A DNA stretch of 64,000 nucleotides from NCBI GenBank assembly GCA_025782575.1, contig JALGYY010000035.1:270670-334669 (forward strand), written 5' to 3'. Position 1 is the first letter of the stretch; each line of letters starts with the position of its first letter. Below the pieces are notes generated by a model. That model worked only from the letters and a program-made list of their open reading frames with translations. It had not been told where the DNA came from and did not search any database. This DNA comes from a bacterium. GTDB taxonomy: Bacteria > Orphanbacterota > Orphanbacteria > Orphanbacterales > Orphanbacteraceae. Position numbers and translations under genes: made by a program. Shown piece after piece: positions 33,864 to 43,379 of this stretch.

Positions 33864-34538
33864 ATGTACCGAGGTAAGACCGTAACAGCGGTAATCCCCT
33901 GCTACAACGAAGAGGAGGGGATCCGCTTCGTAATCGAGAAGATGCCTGAATTCGTCGACGAGATCATCGTCGTTGATAACAACTCGACAGACCGGACGAG
34001 CGAAGTCGCCAAAGGCCTGGGTGCCCGCGTGATATTCGAAAAGAGAAAGGGCTACGGCCGAGCGTATAAGACGGGGATTCCCGCGGCCGAGACCGACTTC
34101 GTGGTCACGCTCGACGGCGATGGAAGTTATCCACTCGATGAGATCCGGAGGCTTCTGGACCATCTCATGGACAACGACCTGGACTTCGTTTCGGGCCGCC
34201 GTTTCCCTCTCAAGCAGAGCAAATCGATGCACTTCATGAACCAAGTAGGTAACACAGCCCTCACGATTGTCATGCTATTGCTTTACTTCCGAAATATCAA
34301 AGATTCCCAGTCCGGCATGTGGGCGTTCAAGTCATCGATTTACAAAGATTTCAAGATGACTTCCGACGGGATGCCGTTCTCGGAAGAGCTGAAAATCGAG
34401 GCGATCATCTCACCCGACGTGAAGTTTGAAGAATTCCATATCGATTATCACGAGAGGATCGGCGAGGTGAAGCTGAATATGTGGGAAGACGGGATTCGCA
34501 ATCTTCTCTTCCTGGTAAAGAAGAGGTTCTTTCGTTAG
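33864..34538 (+). CDS. Glycosyltransferase family 2, polyprenyl-phosphate sugar synthase-like
   Basis: A 224-residue GT2 with VTAVIPCYNEEEGIRFVIEK, DEIIVVDNNSTDRTSEVAKG, KGYGRAYKTGI, TLDGDGSYPLDEI (DxD-like metal site), FVSGRRFP and QSGMWAFKSS. This is closest to the DPMS/dolichyl-phosphate mannose synthase type that transfers sugars to a polyprenyl phosphate. The catalytic domain ends without a long C-terminal membrane domain, but VGNTALTIVMLLLYF is hydrophobic. GGGAGAAGG lies before the ATG. It sits 9 nt upstream of the large membrane protein at 34548, suggesting a donor/acceptor pair. Confidence 0.83.
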   Translation: MYRGKTVTAVIPCYNEEEGIRFVIEKMPEFVDEIIVVDNNSTDRTSEVAKGLGARVIFEKRKGYGRAYKTGIPAAETDFVVTLDGDGSYPLDEIRRLLDHLMDNDLDFVSGRRFPLKQSKSMHFMNQVGNTALTIVMLLLYFRNIKDSQSGMWAFKSSIYKDFKMTSDGMPFSEELKIEAIISPDVKFEEFHIDYHERIGEVKLNMWEDGIRNLLFLVKKRFFR

Positions 34539-34547
34539 GCGACGATC

Positions 34548-36959
34548 ATGCGCAGTCATCTCCCGTTCCTAGCCGCCTGGCTCCTGGCGGCCGGAATTGC
34601 ACTTTCCCATCATGCCGGCCTGCCGGTCAGTGGGGAGGTCCGAACCGGCGGTGCACTCGCTTTTCTTCTCCTGCTGCCGGGCTATAGGGCAGCGACCATG
34701 ATTGCCCCTTCGCTGGGCGTGACATTTCGAATCGCACTCGGGTTCGGTCTGGCTCATGGGTGGCTGGCCGCCCTGGCCGTCATTTGTCATTTAACCGGGC
34801 TATCGCTCGGCTCTTTTCTTGTAGCGGCCATACTCGTCTCGGCAGGGACATTTCTTCTGCCCGCACGATCGGGAGGTGCTCTCTCCGAATGGAAGGATCT
34901 TGTCCTGATCGCTCTCTGCTGGATCGTTCTTCTGTCCGTCCAATCACCGCGAAACGGTTTCTGGACCGACGTCTACGATCACATCGGCACAGTGCGTTGG
35001 ATGCAAGAGCGGAATCAGGCCTATCCGCGAGAAGCGTTCCACGCCGATAGAATGGACGAACTCGACCCCAGAAAGGGGACGGCCCATTCGCTTTTCGCAG
35101 CGGCCACGCGGCTATCCGGCGTTGATCCGCTTGACGGCTGGTCCTCTCTCGGTGCGGCCCAGCTCCTCGTACTCCTCTCCGCCATTCACGCGCTCGCCCG
35201 ATCGATCTTCCCCCGCCCCGGAACCGCCTGGATCGGTTTCATGCTTTTCGCGCTCCTCTTCCGCGGCGGTCCGGGGGGAGAGTGGTTCCGTTCGGCCGCA
35301 TACCCCGGGATAGCAGGATACAGCCTATTTCTGCTCGTAGCCGCCCTCGGGGTTCGGACAGCGACCCGAGGGGAAACCGGCCGGGCTGCGGTCCCTGTTC
35401 TTCTCGGGCTGGCCGCAGGGGGGATCCACATCTTCTATGGGACACTTGCGGGGGGAGCGCTCGTCACGCTGTTCATCGGAATGCTTTTCGCTCCCGGGTT
35501 GCGGCCTAACTCCCATCACCTGAGAAAACTTCTTGCACTCTTCCTGATCGGCGCGGCCCCCCTCTTTCTCTTTCGCATGATCGCCTCATACGACCCCGCC
35601 AATCCCCTCCATCTCCACAGGCAGGGTATGCTACTGCTCCCATTCGGTCTGTCTATTCTCGATCACCGGACTCTGGCAGGAACCTTTGGACTCGCCGGAG
35701 GCGTCGCTTTTCTTCTCCTTCCATTCTTGAAGCCTGCGGATCGCCCTTTTTCCGCCGGCGAGCTGTTTCTTCTCGCCACGTCGATTGCCACAGTTCTTGT
35801 TGTTCTGAATCCACTGCTGTTTCCTTTATTGGAGAGAAAGCTCGGATATCTGATGAGGCGAGTGCCCAGCTTCTCACTCGGCCCGTTCGTACTACTGGCC
35901 GTAATGGCCGGACCGTTTCAGTCAGGCCGGCGATTGAGGACGGTCGCCCCCGCGGCTCTGGCGGCGCTCGCCGCTCTCTTTTCGATCGGATCATCAGTGG
36001 CCGAGGCTTCTCGCGGAAACAGACTGCCCATGGGAACTGTTGAGGATCAGCAAGTGATCGAACGGGCGGTGGACCTTCTTGGCGAAAGCCTCCCGGTCGG
36101 TTCAACCGTAGTGACCGATCCCGTGACCGGGTACGCTCTCTTCGGCCGTACGCTCCTTCATCCGGCAGCTGTGGTCGATCAACATTCATCGCCGAACGAC
36201 CCGGATGGAGCGAGTCGAGTCGCCGATACGCAGCGCCTCTTTCGTGATCGATGTTCTGAACTCGAAATGGGAGAAATTCTCGAAGAACTCGGTGCCGACT
36301 TTGTGGTGGTTAACATGCTGTTTCCCTGTGGATTCCGTTCCTTCAACGCCTACGTCCTTCCCGAGCTCTTTGATTCGGCCGCCACCCGCATGGACCGACT
36401 CCCGCTACTGTTAGAGCCGATCGCTTCACCCGAAGGATTACGGGTCTACCGTGTAAGGGACGAGTCACTTTCCCGCCCGGAGCCGGCCCATGACTTGAGT
36501 CGCGATCCGCTCTTCGAGCCGCTCGGGCCTATTCTGGACCGGGAAATGGAGGGAGGGACGCTTCTCGTTGCCGGAAGGGTCGGAGTGGAGGTCCTTCGCG
36601 CGGGAGAGCTAATGGAGCTCGTCACGTGGTGGTCTCTTCCGGAACAGGACGCCGGGCCGCTGCCGATGAGCCTGTTCGTCCGGGCTCGCCCGGCGGATGG
36701 GAGCGGACAAGCCGGCAGACCATGGTCCATCTCGGTTCTCGGCGGTCTCGAGTATCCCTATGTGATCTGGAGGGCGAATGACCGGGTCGTTGACCGACAC
36801 TCCATACGGGTTCCCGCTCGTGTCAAACCGGGTCGATACTTAATAGAGGTGACCCTCGACCCCGCGCGCTTCTTCCCTGTCAGCCGCATCTCGGGCTTGA
36901 GACGGGGGGCGATTCGATCGGGTTGGACGGTCATCGATACGCTGGAGATCCGATCGTGA
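34548..36959 (+). CDS. Large multi-spanning membrane protein, GT-C-like (paralogue 1)
   Basis: An 803-residue protein with roughly 13-15 N-terminal hydrophobic segments (to about residue 490) and a soluble C-terminal part. It carries WTDVYDHIG near residue 141, TDPVTGYALFG near 523 and QHSSPNDPDGASR just after. The same three motifs occur in the 846-residue protein at 38488, so they are paralogues. Layout (acidic pair after the first helices, many helices, soluble tail) is that of GT-C glycosyltransferases which use lipid-phosphate sugars. No catalytic assignment is proven. The neighbouring GT2 could make its lipid donor. Confidence 0.6.
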   Translation: MRSHLPFLAAWLLAAGIALSHHAGLPVSGEVRTGGALAFLLLLPGYRAATMIAPSLGVTFRIALGFGLAHGWLAALAVICHLTGLSLGSFLVAAILVSAGTFLLPARSGGALSEWKDLVLIALCWIVLLSVQSPRNGFWTDVYDHIGTVRWMQERNQAYPREAFHADRMDELDPRKGTAHSLFAAATRLSGVDPLDGWSSLGAAQLLVLLSAIHALARSIFPRPGTAWIGFMLFALLFRGGPGGEWFRSAAYPGIAGYSLFLLVAALGVRTATRGETGRAAVPVLLGLAAGGIHIFYGTLAGGALVTLFIGMLFAPGLRPNSHHLRKLLALFLIGAAPLFLFRMIASYDPANPLHLHRQGMLLLPFGLSILDHRTLAGTFGLAGGVAFLLLPFLKPADRPFSAGELFLLATSIATVLVVLNPLLFPLLERKLGYLMRRVPSFSLGPFVLLAVMAGPFQSGRRLRTVAPAALAALAALFSIGSSVAEASRGNRLPMGTVEDQQVIERAVDLLGESLPVGSTVVTDPVTGYALFGRTLLHPAAVVDQHSSPNDPDGASRVADTQRLFRDRCSELEMGEILEELGADFVVVNMLFPCGFRSFNAYVLPELFDSAATRMDRLPLLLEPIASPEGLRVYRVRDESLSRPEPAHDLSRDPLFEPLGPILDREMEGGTLLVAGRVGVEVLRAGELMELVTWWSLPEQDAGPLPMSLFVRARPADGSGQAGRPWSISVLGGLEYPYVIWRANDRVVDRHSIRVPARVKPGRYLIEVTLDPARFFPVSRISGLRRGAIRSGWTVIDTLEIRS

Positions 36960-38449
36960 GAAGGGCAAAGAGTGGAATAACGGGGCTGTTCTATGGGATC
37001 AGACCCGAGCTGATCGCCGCTGTGGCCGCGCTCCTCGTTGCCGCGATCGTCGGCTACGTGCTGGCCGGCCAGATCATCGCGCCGAAGCCCCGGGTGATCA
37101 AGGCGATCATGGGTCTCAGCGTTCTCGTGGCCGCTTTCATTCTTCCCAACCGATACGCGATCGCATTTCTCCTGTTTGTCATCCCTTTCCCGCAGAACAC
37201 GACCATCGGAAGTACCACGGTTATTTTCGCCTACATTATTTTTTCGTTCTGGCTTGTAAAAATGGCTCTCGGCTACGAACGCCGGCCAGTCCTGAGCGGT
37301 CTCGAGTGGCCCCTCATCATCATCGTTCTGCTTTATATACTTTCATTCGTAAAAGTATTGCCGGAACATGAGAGATACGCGATCGCCTCATTCCGAACAT
37401 TGATATCGTCTCTACTCATTTTCTATCTTGTCTTGAATCTCATCCGGACAAAAAAAGACATTCAGTTCGTTCTGAACGCACTGATCGCATCATTTGCAGT
37501 AGTCGCGTTTGTTGCCATGATCGAACTCTGGGCCCCGGGATACGCGAAGCATCTCGGATTCCTGCACATCAAGGGGGGCACGGGGATGGAGGGCGTAAGA
37601 CTGGGGTCGGTCTTCGGGGACTATGAGATGTTCGCGGAATACCTTGCCATTTTCATCCCCATTCTGCTTGTTCGGATCGTGAGCGAAAAAATCTTTCTCC
37701 GCCAGATCATCTGGTTCCCCCTCATGGCCGGCGCGATCATGCTCCTGATCGGTACAGCGACGCGTGGAGCGTTTCTCAGCCTGATCGTCGGCATGATTTA
37801 TCTGACTTGGATCTCCCGTCGTATCCTGAATTTTCAAAAATTCCTTCCTGTCATTATCATTGCGGCTGTGGCATTTTATATCTCTTCTATTCTTCTGAGT
37901 CAATTCACGGACTCCGCATCCCTCTTCGCTCGACTGGGCAAGACCAAAATCGTCGGCGGCATGCCGGACACAAGGGCCCGTGTCTGGGCGGAGTCATGGG
38001 AACTGGTCAAGGAATCCCCCTGGATCGGGCACGGCCCCTGGTACCCTACCGGTGTGGATGAGCGGAACGTAAGACAGAGTTTCCCTCACAACCTCTTCCT
38101 CTTTACGGCATATTGCATCGGCGTTCCCGGCGCGGTGATCTTCCTGGTGCCGTTCATCATGGCCCTGCGTAGGAGCTATCTCGCTGCCAAGAGGTTTGCG
38201 GTCGAGCGATCCGAGTTTGCGTTCACCGTGGTGATTCTATCGAGCACTCTCGTGATTTTCCTAGTGGACGAAATCAAGATCTGCTTCCTGCGATACGATC
38301 AGACCCAGCATTTTACGTGGACCATGCTCGCTCTGCTCACCGCATCGAGCCGGATCGCCATTCAAATTGCAGACGAGAGGGATCGAGCTCGAAGTGTGGC
38401 GCGAATGAAGGCGATCGAAGAAGGGAATGGAGCATCCGATCATGAGTAG
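36956..38449 (+). CDS. O-antigen ligase / Wzy-type polymerase family membrane protein
   Basis: A 497-residue multi-spanning protein with about 11-12 hydrophobic segments. It has a periplasmic-loop pattern near GVRLGSVFGDYEMFAEYLA and the Wzy_C family stretch TRARVWAESWELVKESPWIG, then HGPWYPTG. Such proteins join O-antigen units to lipid A-core or polymerise repeat units; the two roles cannot be separated from sequence alone. The GTG at 36956 overlaps the preceding stop. It is flanked on both sides by the two GT-C-like paralogues. Confidence 0.85.
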   Translation: MRRAKSGITGLFYGIRPELIAAVAALLVAAIVGYVLAGQIIAPKPRVIKAIMGLSVLVAAFILPNRYAIAFLLFVIPFPQNTTIGSTTVIFAYIIFSFWLVKMALGYERRPVLSGLEWPLIIIVLLYILSFVKVLPEHERYAIASFRTLISSLLIFYLVLNLIRTKKDIQFVLNALIASFAVVAFVAMIELWAPGYAKHLGFLHIKGGTGMEGVRLGSVFGDYEMFAEYLAIFIPILLVRIVSEKIFLRQIIWFPLMAGAIMLLIGTATRGAFLSLIVGMIYLTWISRRILNFQKFLPVIIIAAVAFYISSILLSQFTDSASLFARLGKTKIVGGMPDTRARVWAESWELVKESPWIGHGPWYPTGVDERNVRQSFPHNLFLFTAYCIGVPGAVIFLVPFIMALRRSYLAAKRFAVERSEFAFTVVILSSTLVIFLVDEIKICFLRYDQTQHFTWTMLALLTASSRIAIQIADERDRARSVARMKAIEEGNGASDHE

Positions 38450-38487
38450 GCCCCTCTTCGAGCCCTCGCGACGAAAACTGGTGAGCT

Positions 38488-41028
38488 ATGTGGGCTAGGG
38501 GAAGTTGGACCGCCCGGTTCGCCCTCGCGATCGCGGCGACCGGTATTGCTGCGGCGTTCGCCCCTGCCGTCACTCCTGATAAGTGGCGGGTCCTTGCTCT
38601 GTTGGGCGCGATCCTCTTCTGCCCTGGTTATGCGATTCTCAGAATCGTACCCCGCCTCTCTCGTGGCGACGGCGTCTCCCTGCTCGCGATGGCGTTTCCC
38701 CTATCGTGTGCGTTCTGGATCATCCCCCTCTTCGCATACCACCTGCTTGGGGGAGGGCCCGAGCTCATTCGTGGGGCGGCGATTCCGGTTCTTGCACTAT
38801 CGGCGGCAGTTTTCCTCTTCCGGTTCAGGAGTTCTCGAGAATCTCCACCGGCGCCTCTCTGGCTCCTGTTTCTGATTCTTGTACTCGTGCCGTTCACCGC
38901 CGGGCGTGGCGCATCGGTCAATATTCTGTCCGATTCGCTCGATCACATCGCCTATCTCGGCGCTATTGATGATTCATGGGTCAATTTCCCTGATACGGCC
39001 TACTATGCTGATCCGAGCGACCAGTCGTACGATATCCGCAAGGGATTTCTGCAACCCGTCCTCGCTGCGGGTGGCCGCCTCGCAGGGGCGGACGCTTCCA
39101 TGGTCTGGTCAGTTCTTCCCACACTGGTCGCGGTGTTTTTCTCGTTCTCCCTATTCGCTCTCGCGCGCGCCGCCTTCGGAACGGGCCTGGCGTCCAACGC
39201 CACTTTATTCGCAGGACTTCTGACAAACGACAGCGGTATTCTCTCGGACTGGTTTGGACGCTCCGGAATACCATTCCTGTTCACCGCTCCGGCCGTCTGG
39301 TGCGTATTCCTTCTGCTGATCCGCTCTTCGAAGTGTGATCGTAACGAGCGGGGAATACTCTTCTTTCTCGCGTTTCTATTCGGCTTTGCCGTCATGGGCA
39401 TGCACCTGTTTGCTGTGGTGGCCGGTGCCGCGCTCACATCAGTCTATCTGCTCGCTTTCGCGATTGCCCGAAGAGGGGAAGGGAGGCTGGGAGGTCCGCT
39501 CTCTGTCGGCGCAGGTTTCCTGCTGGGTGCCATTCCGATCGGCATCTGGAGATTCCTGACCAGCTACCCACCGATCGACCCGATCCATACTCACTTGCAG
39601 GGCGTAGTCTGGGTCGGGAAGGGGCTTTACTTCTCCGCTCCCCAACTGGCGCTGAACCGATTCGGTCTTCTCGGGATAGCCGCGATTCCACTCTCTCTCC
39701 TGCTCTGGAAGAAAGCGGGAAAGGAAGACGGCGCACTATTCGCGTTCTCAACGACACTGCTCCCCTACCTTATCGTTCTGAATCCGCTGCTCGTCCCTGT
39801 CCTGGCCCCCCTGTTCGGTTATCTCATCGGCAGAATCGTCTGGTACGGCGGGAACTACATGGTAATCGGCGCAGTGGTCGCTCTACTGGCACGCCACGCG
39901 AAACCGGGGTACAGCACGATGTGCCGCACAGCTTCTTTGGGCGCTCTTGCCACTATGATCATACTTTACTCGGCCTCCGCCTTCGCCGGGGACAGGCAGC
40001 GCATGTGGAAGTCACTCAGTCTCGCTCCGGCGTTCCATCAGGAAGTAATCAAGCCTGACCTGTGGAAGGATCTCTTTCACTATATGGATGAATCTCTCGA
40101 GCCAATGGCGACTGTGGCGACGGACCCGATAACCGCGTACATGATTCCGGCACTTACGAAGCAAAAGATCATCGGCTTGAGTGCGCAGCATTCCGCCCCG
40201 AGCGACCCCGATGCCCAGGCCCGTTTGAAGGACGTCGCCCTCATTCTCAGCCCTTACATTGACGGAGCGAAGACCGCCGCCATTCTGGAGAGGCGACGTG
40301 CGGACTATGTACTCCTCAATTTCCGCTACCCCCGGATCCGGACATTGTTCTACGGAGCGGTCGACCCGTCACTTTATGACGCGACGCTTCAGAAGTTCCG
40401 ATCTGAACCGGATCGATACACCGAGATATTCGGCCGGGATCGTTGTCATTTGTTCCGCCTCGAAAAGAGAGGTGACCCTGGCACGGTTCGAGAGAGCATT
40501 CTGACTGCATCGATTCAGACGCTGCCACCTGAAACGAATGAGGTCGGCCACATTTTCCCGAACGGGGTTCGGCTGGTCGCCGCCACCGTGCTGAATGATC
40601 ACGCCTCACCAGACGAAGATCTCCGGATAGTCTGCTACTGGAACAAGGCGAATGACTCGCAGGATCCTCACCCATACCGCCTCTATGTCAGGCTTGATCC
40701 GCTGGACGGCAAGGCCGTTAACGACAGCAAGTTGAGACGGAAGCTGAGAGAAGTGATCGATGGGAAACGTTACCGGGCAAGGACAGGCCGGAATCTATTG
40801 CGCGGGGCTTACCCTCCTTTCGCCTGGAATGAAGGGGAAACCGTCGCCGACACTCTGATCGTCCCGATCTCGCCGCGGCTCGCGGAGGGGAATTACCGCA
40901 TCGAGATCCTTCTCCGCCGCCACCCGCATCTCCAGACTTACGAGATCCAGGACTTCTGGAAGGAGAGGGATTCCTTCTCGGGCGTGCCTGTCGGGACCGT
41001 GGCGATAGGGGAGACCGGCCATGCATAG
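38488..41028 (+). CDS. Large multi-spanning membrane protein, GT-C-like (paralogue 2)
   Basis: An 846-residue homologue of the protein at 34548: LSDSLDHIAYLG near residue 147, ATDPITAYMIPAL near 543 and QHSAPSDPDAQAR shortly after correspond to the same positions in the paralogue. A hydrophobic N-terminal half with about 12-14 segments precedes a soluble C-terminal region of about 300 residues. Function is inferred to be sugar transfer on the outer face of the inner membrane, in the GT-C manner. The start ATG at 38488 has only a weak GGTGAG site. It overlaps the next glycosyltransferase gene by 8 nt. Confidence 0.6.
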   Translation: MWARGSWTARFALAIAATGIAAAFAPAVTPDKWRVLALLGAILFCPGYAILRIVPRLSRGDGVSLLAMAFPLSCAFWIIPLFAYHLLGGGPELIRGAAIPVLALSAAVFLFRFRSSRESPPAPLWLLFLILVLVPFTAGRGASVNILSDSLDHIAYLGAIDDSWVNFPDTAYYADPSDQSYDIRKGFLQPVLAAGGRLAGADASMVWSVLPTLVAVFFSFSLFALARAAFGTGLASNATLFAGLLTNDSGILSDWFGRSGIPFLFTAPAVWCVFLLLIRSSKCDRNERGILFFLAFLFGFAVMGMHLFAVVAGAALTSVYLLAFAIARRGEGRLGGPLSVGAGFLLGAIPIGIWRFLTSYPPIDPIHTHLQGVVWVGKGLYFSAPQLALNRFGLLGIAAIPLSLLLWKKAGKEDGALFAFSTTLLPYLIVLNPLLVPVLAPLFGYLIGRIVWYGGNYMVIGAVVALLARHAKPGYSTMCRTASLGALATMIILYSASAFAGDRQRMWKSLSLAPAFHQEVIKPDLWKDLFHYMDESLEPMATVATDPITAYMIPALTKQKIIGLSAQHSAPSDPDAQARLKDVALILSPYIDGAKTAAILERRRADYVLLNFRYPRIRTLFYGAVDPSLYDATLQKFRSEPDRYTEIFGRDRCHLFRLEKRGDPGTVRESILTASIQTLPPETNEVGHIFPNGVRLVAATVLNDHASPDEDLRIVCYWNKANDSQDPHPYRLYVRLDPLDGKAVNDSKLRRKLREVIDGKRYRARTGRNLLRGAYPPFAWNEGETVADTLIVPISPRLAEGNYRIEILLRRHPHLQTYEIQDFWKERDSFSGVPVGTVAIGETGHA

Positions 41029-42232
41029 AAGACGCCGCCCGATGGAGTCGCCCAGATCGAGCGACAAGCGATTCCTCCTTCTCACGCATTCCTATTTCCC
41101 CCAGGATCCCCGCCCCCGTCGGCAGACGCGGACATTAAGGGACAACGGCTTCACAGTGGAATGTATTTGCCTGAAGGATCGAGGTCAGTTATCGAAGGAA
41201 GACTTTGAAGGAGTGCACGTTCACCGCATGCCGATCCGGCATGTCCGAAGCAATATGACGCGTTACATCCTCGAATATGTCTCTTTTCTCGTCCTGGCAT
41301 TCTTTCGCATATCCTTCCTCCATTTGAAGTCGCGCTTCGACGTTATCCAGGTGAACACACTCCCCGACTTCCTCGTCTTCGCGGCTATCGTACCCCGCCT
41401 GACCGGGTGCCGGATCGTTCTCGACATGCATGAGCCGAGCCCCGAATTCTTTGCGGCCCATTTCCGCCGATCACTTCGCTCTCCCATGGTCTCTCTGGTG
41501 ACATTTGTAGAGAAGATCGCCACCCGCTTTGCCCATCATATTCTCGTGAGCGGGGGGGCGGCTCGGGAAGCGATCGAAAGGCGCGGCGTACCGGCCGCGA
41601 AGATATCCGTGGTACCGAACTCATGCGAAAAACAGCTGTTCAAACCGAGCCGGAACGGGCAGCCGCCCTCACCGGAGGACGAGCTACGCCTGATCTTCCA
41701 TGGGACGATCATCGAACGCTACGGAATAGATACAGCGATCCGGGCCATTCACTTCCTTCTCCGATCACGAAAGAAGATACGTCTTGATATCTATGGCGAA
41801 GGCGAACATCGGACCCAACTGGAAGAGATGGTTCGCCGGCTCGATCTCGGTGACGCGGTCCGCTTCCACGGATATATCCCGCCGGAAGAGATACCAGGTA
41901 AGATCGCGGAGGCCCATATCGGCCTCATTCCCTATAAGAAGGATATCTTCACCGACCTCATGCTTCCCAACAAACTGTTCGAATACGTGGCAATGAAGAA
42001 GCCCTTTATCGTCTCGCCGATCCGGGCGATTCTCGATCACTATCCGGAATCGCTTCTCAACACTTTTCCGTCAGAATCCGAATACGATCTCGCTCGTGAG
42101 GTGATCCGGATTCAAGAGAATGGAGAGGAATCACGGCGGCGGGCCGATGAACTGTACAGGAGATATGAAGACGAGTGCTGGGGGCGCGTCTCCGAGGTTT
42201 ATCTTGGAGCGGTCGCCGGCGGCATGCAGTGA
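41021..42232 (+). CDS. Glycosyltransferase family 4
   Basis: A 403-residue GT-B fold enzyme. The N terminus (FLLLTHSYFPQDPRPRRQTR) and the C-terminal donor site (FHGTIIERYGIDTAI, IYGEGEHRTQLEEMV, GYIPPEEIPGKIAEAHIGLI, and an LFEYVAMKKPFIVS acidic region) are typical of retaining GT4 enzymes. Sugar and linkage are unknown. The ATG at 41021 overlaps the previous gene; ATG 41042 is an alternative. The aminotransferase gene follows 10 nt later, suggesting that this enzyme may use the amino sugar made nearby. Confidence 0.82.
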   Translation: MHRRRRPMESPRSSDKRFLLLTHSYFPQDPRPRRQTRTLRDNGFTVECICLKDRGQLSKEDFEGVHVHRMPIRHVRSNMTRYILEYVSFLVLAFFRISFLHLKSRFDVIQVNTLPDFLVFAAIVPRLTGCRIVLDMHEPSPEFFAAHFRRSLRSPMVSLVTFVEKIATRFAHHILVSGGAAREAIERRGVPAAKISVVPNSCEKQLFKPSRNGQPPSPEDELRLIFHGTIIERYGIDTAIRAIHFLLRSRKKIRLDIYGEGEHRTQLEEMVRRLDLGDAVRFHGYIPPEEIPGKIAEAHIGLIPYKKDIFTDLMLPNKLFEYVAMKKPFIVSPIRAILDHYPESLLNTFPSESEYDLAREVIRIQENGEESRRRADELYRRYEDECWGRVSEVYLGAVAGGMQ

Positions 42233-42242
42233 AGGAGCAACT

Positions 42243-43352
42243 ATGAGAGTACCATTCGTCGATCTGAAAGCGCAGTACCTGAGCATCAAAGATGAGATCG
42301 ACGCGGCCATGCAGGAAGTCGTGGAGAACACCGCCTTCGTCGGCGGCAAAACGGTAACCGGTTTCGAGAGGGCATTCGCCGAATTCTCAGGAGCCAAGTA
42401 CTGTGTCGGGACGAGCTCGGGAACATCCGCCCTTCATATCGCTCTGCAGGTTTGCGGTGTGGGTCCCGGAGACGAAGTGATCACGGTGCCCAACACATTC
42501 ATCGCATCGACGGAAGCGATCAGCCAGTCGGGCGCGACATTCAAACTCGTCGACATCGATCCGGAGACATTCAACATGGATCCGAACGCGCTCGAGGGGG
42601 CGATCACTTCCAGAACAAAGGCGCTTCTGCCCGTTCATCTTTACGGGCAACCGGCCGATCTCGAACCCATTCTCGCCATTGCCGAGAAGCACGGCCTTCA
42701 GGTCATAGCGGACGCGGCACAGGCGCACGCAAGCACTTACAAAGGGAAGCCGATCGGCTCATATTGCCGCGCTTCCTGCTTCAGTTTCTACCCGGGCAAG
42801 AACCTCGGCGCCTACGGGGACGCCGGCGCATTCGTAACGGACGACGAGGAGATCGCCGTTCTCGGCAAGAGTCTGATCGACCACGGTCGGAGCGAGAAAT
42901 ACGCCCACGCGGTCGAGGGGTACAACTACCGTCTCGACGGCTTGCAGGCAGCCGTCCTTCGTGTCAAACTGGGCCACCTTGAACACTGGACCGAAAGTCG
43001 GCGGAGGGCGGCGGCCCTTTACCGGGAAAAGCTGGCTTCGCTCCCCATTGAAGTGGCCCAGGAGAGCGCCGACCGGCGCCACGTGTATCATCTCTTCTCC
43101 GTCTTCCACGATGAGCGGGATCGTCTTCGCGACGAGCTTGCCGAGAAGGGTATCGCCAGCGGGATTCACTACCCGGTTCCGATACACCTTCAGAAAGCCT
43201 ATGAAGCGAGGAACGAGAAACAGGGAAGCTATCCGGTGAGTGAGCGGGCGATGAAGCGGCAGATGTCGCTCCCCATGTTCCCAGAACTGACCGAGGAGCA
43301 GATCGATCACGTTGTCACAACGCTGACGGAAGCTCTGGCAACCGGCAGCTAG
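42243..43352 (+). CDS. DegT/DnrJ/EryC1-family sugar aminotransferase
   Basis: A 369-residue PLP enzyme with MRVPFVDLKAQYLSIKDEI, ENTAFVGGKTVTGFE, SSGTSALHIAL (cofactor phosphate cup), a DAAQAHAS segment (Asp-His pair) and SFYPGKNLGAYGDAGA containing the Schiff-base lysine. It forms amino sugars from keto sugars for polysaccharide. An ATG at 42243 with GGAGC upstream was chosen; the in-frame extension to 42120 is inside the previous gene. With the Gfo/Idh oxidoreductase at 44884 it recalls the WbpB/WbpE pair that makes 3-amino uronic sugars, but that substrate is inferred. Confidence 0.9.
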   Translation: MRVPFVDLKAQYLSIKDEIDAAMQEVVENTAFVGGKTVTGFERAFAEFSGAKYCVGTSSGTSALHIALQVCGVGPGDEVITVPNTFIASTEAISQSGATFKLVDIDPETFNMDPNALEGAITSRTKALLPVHLYGQPADLEPILAIAEKHGLQVIADAAQAHASTYKGKPIGSYCRASCFSFYPGKNLGAYGDAGAFVTDDEEIAVLGKSLIDHGRSEKYAHAVEGYNYRLDGLQAAVLRVKLGHLEHWTESRRRAAALYREKLASLPIEVAQESADRRHVYHLFSVFHDERDRLRDELAEKGIASGIHYPVPIHLQKAYEARNEKQGSYPVSERAMKRQMSLPMFPELTEEQIDHVVTTLTEALATGS

Positions 43353-43379
43353 CATAAGGGAACCGAAAACGGAGCTCAG

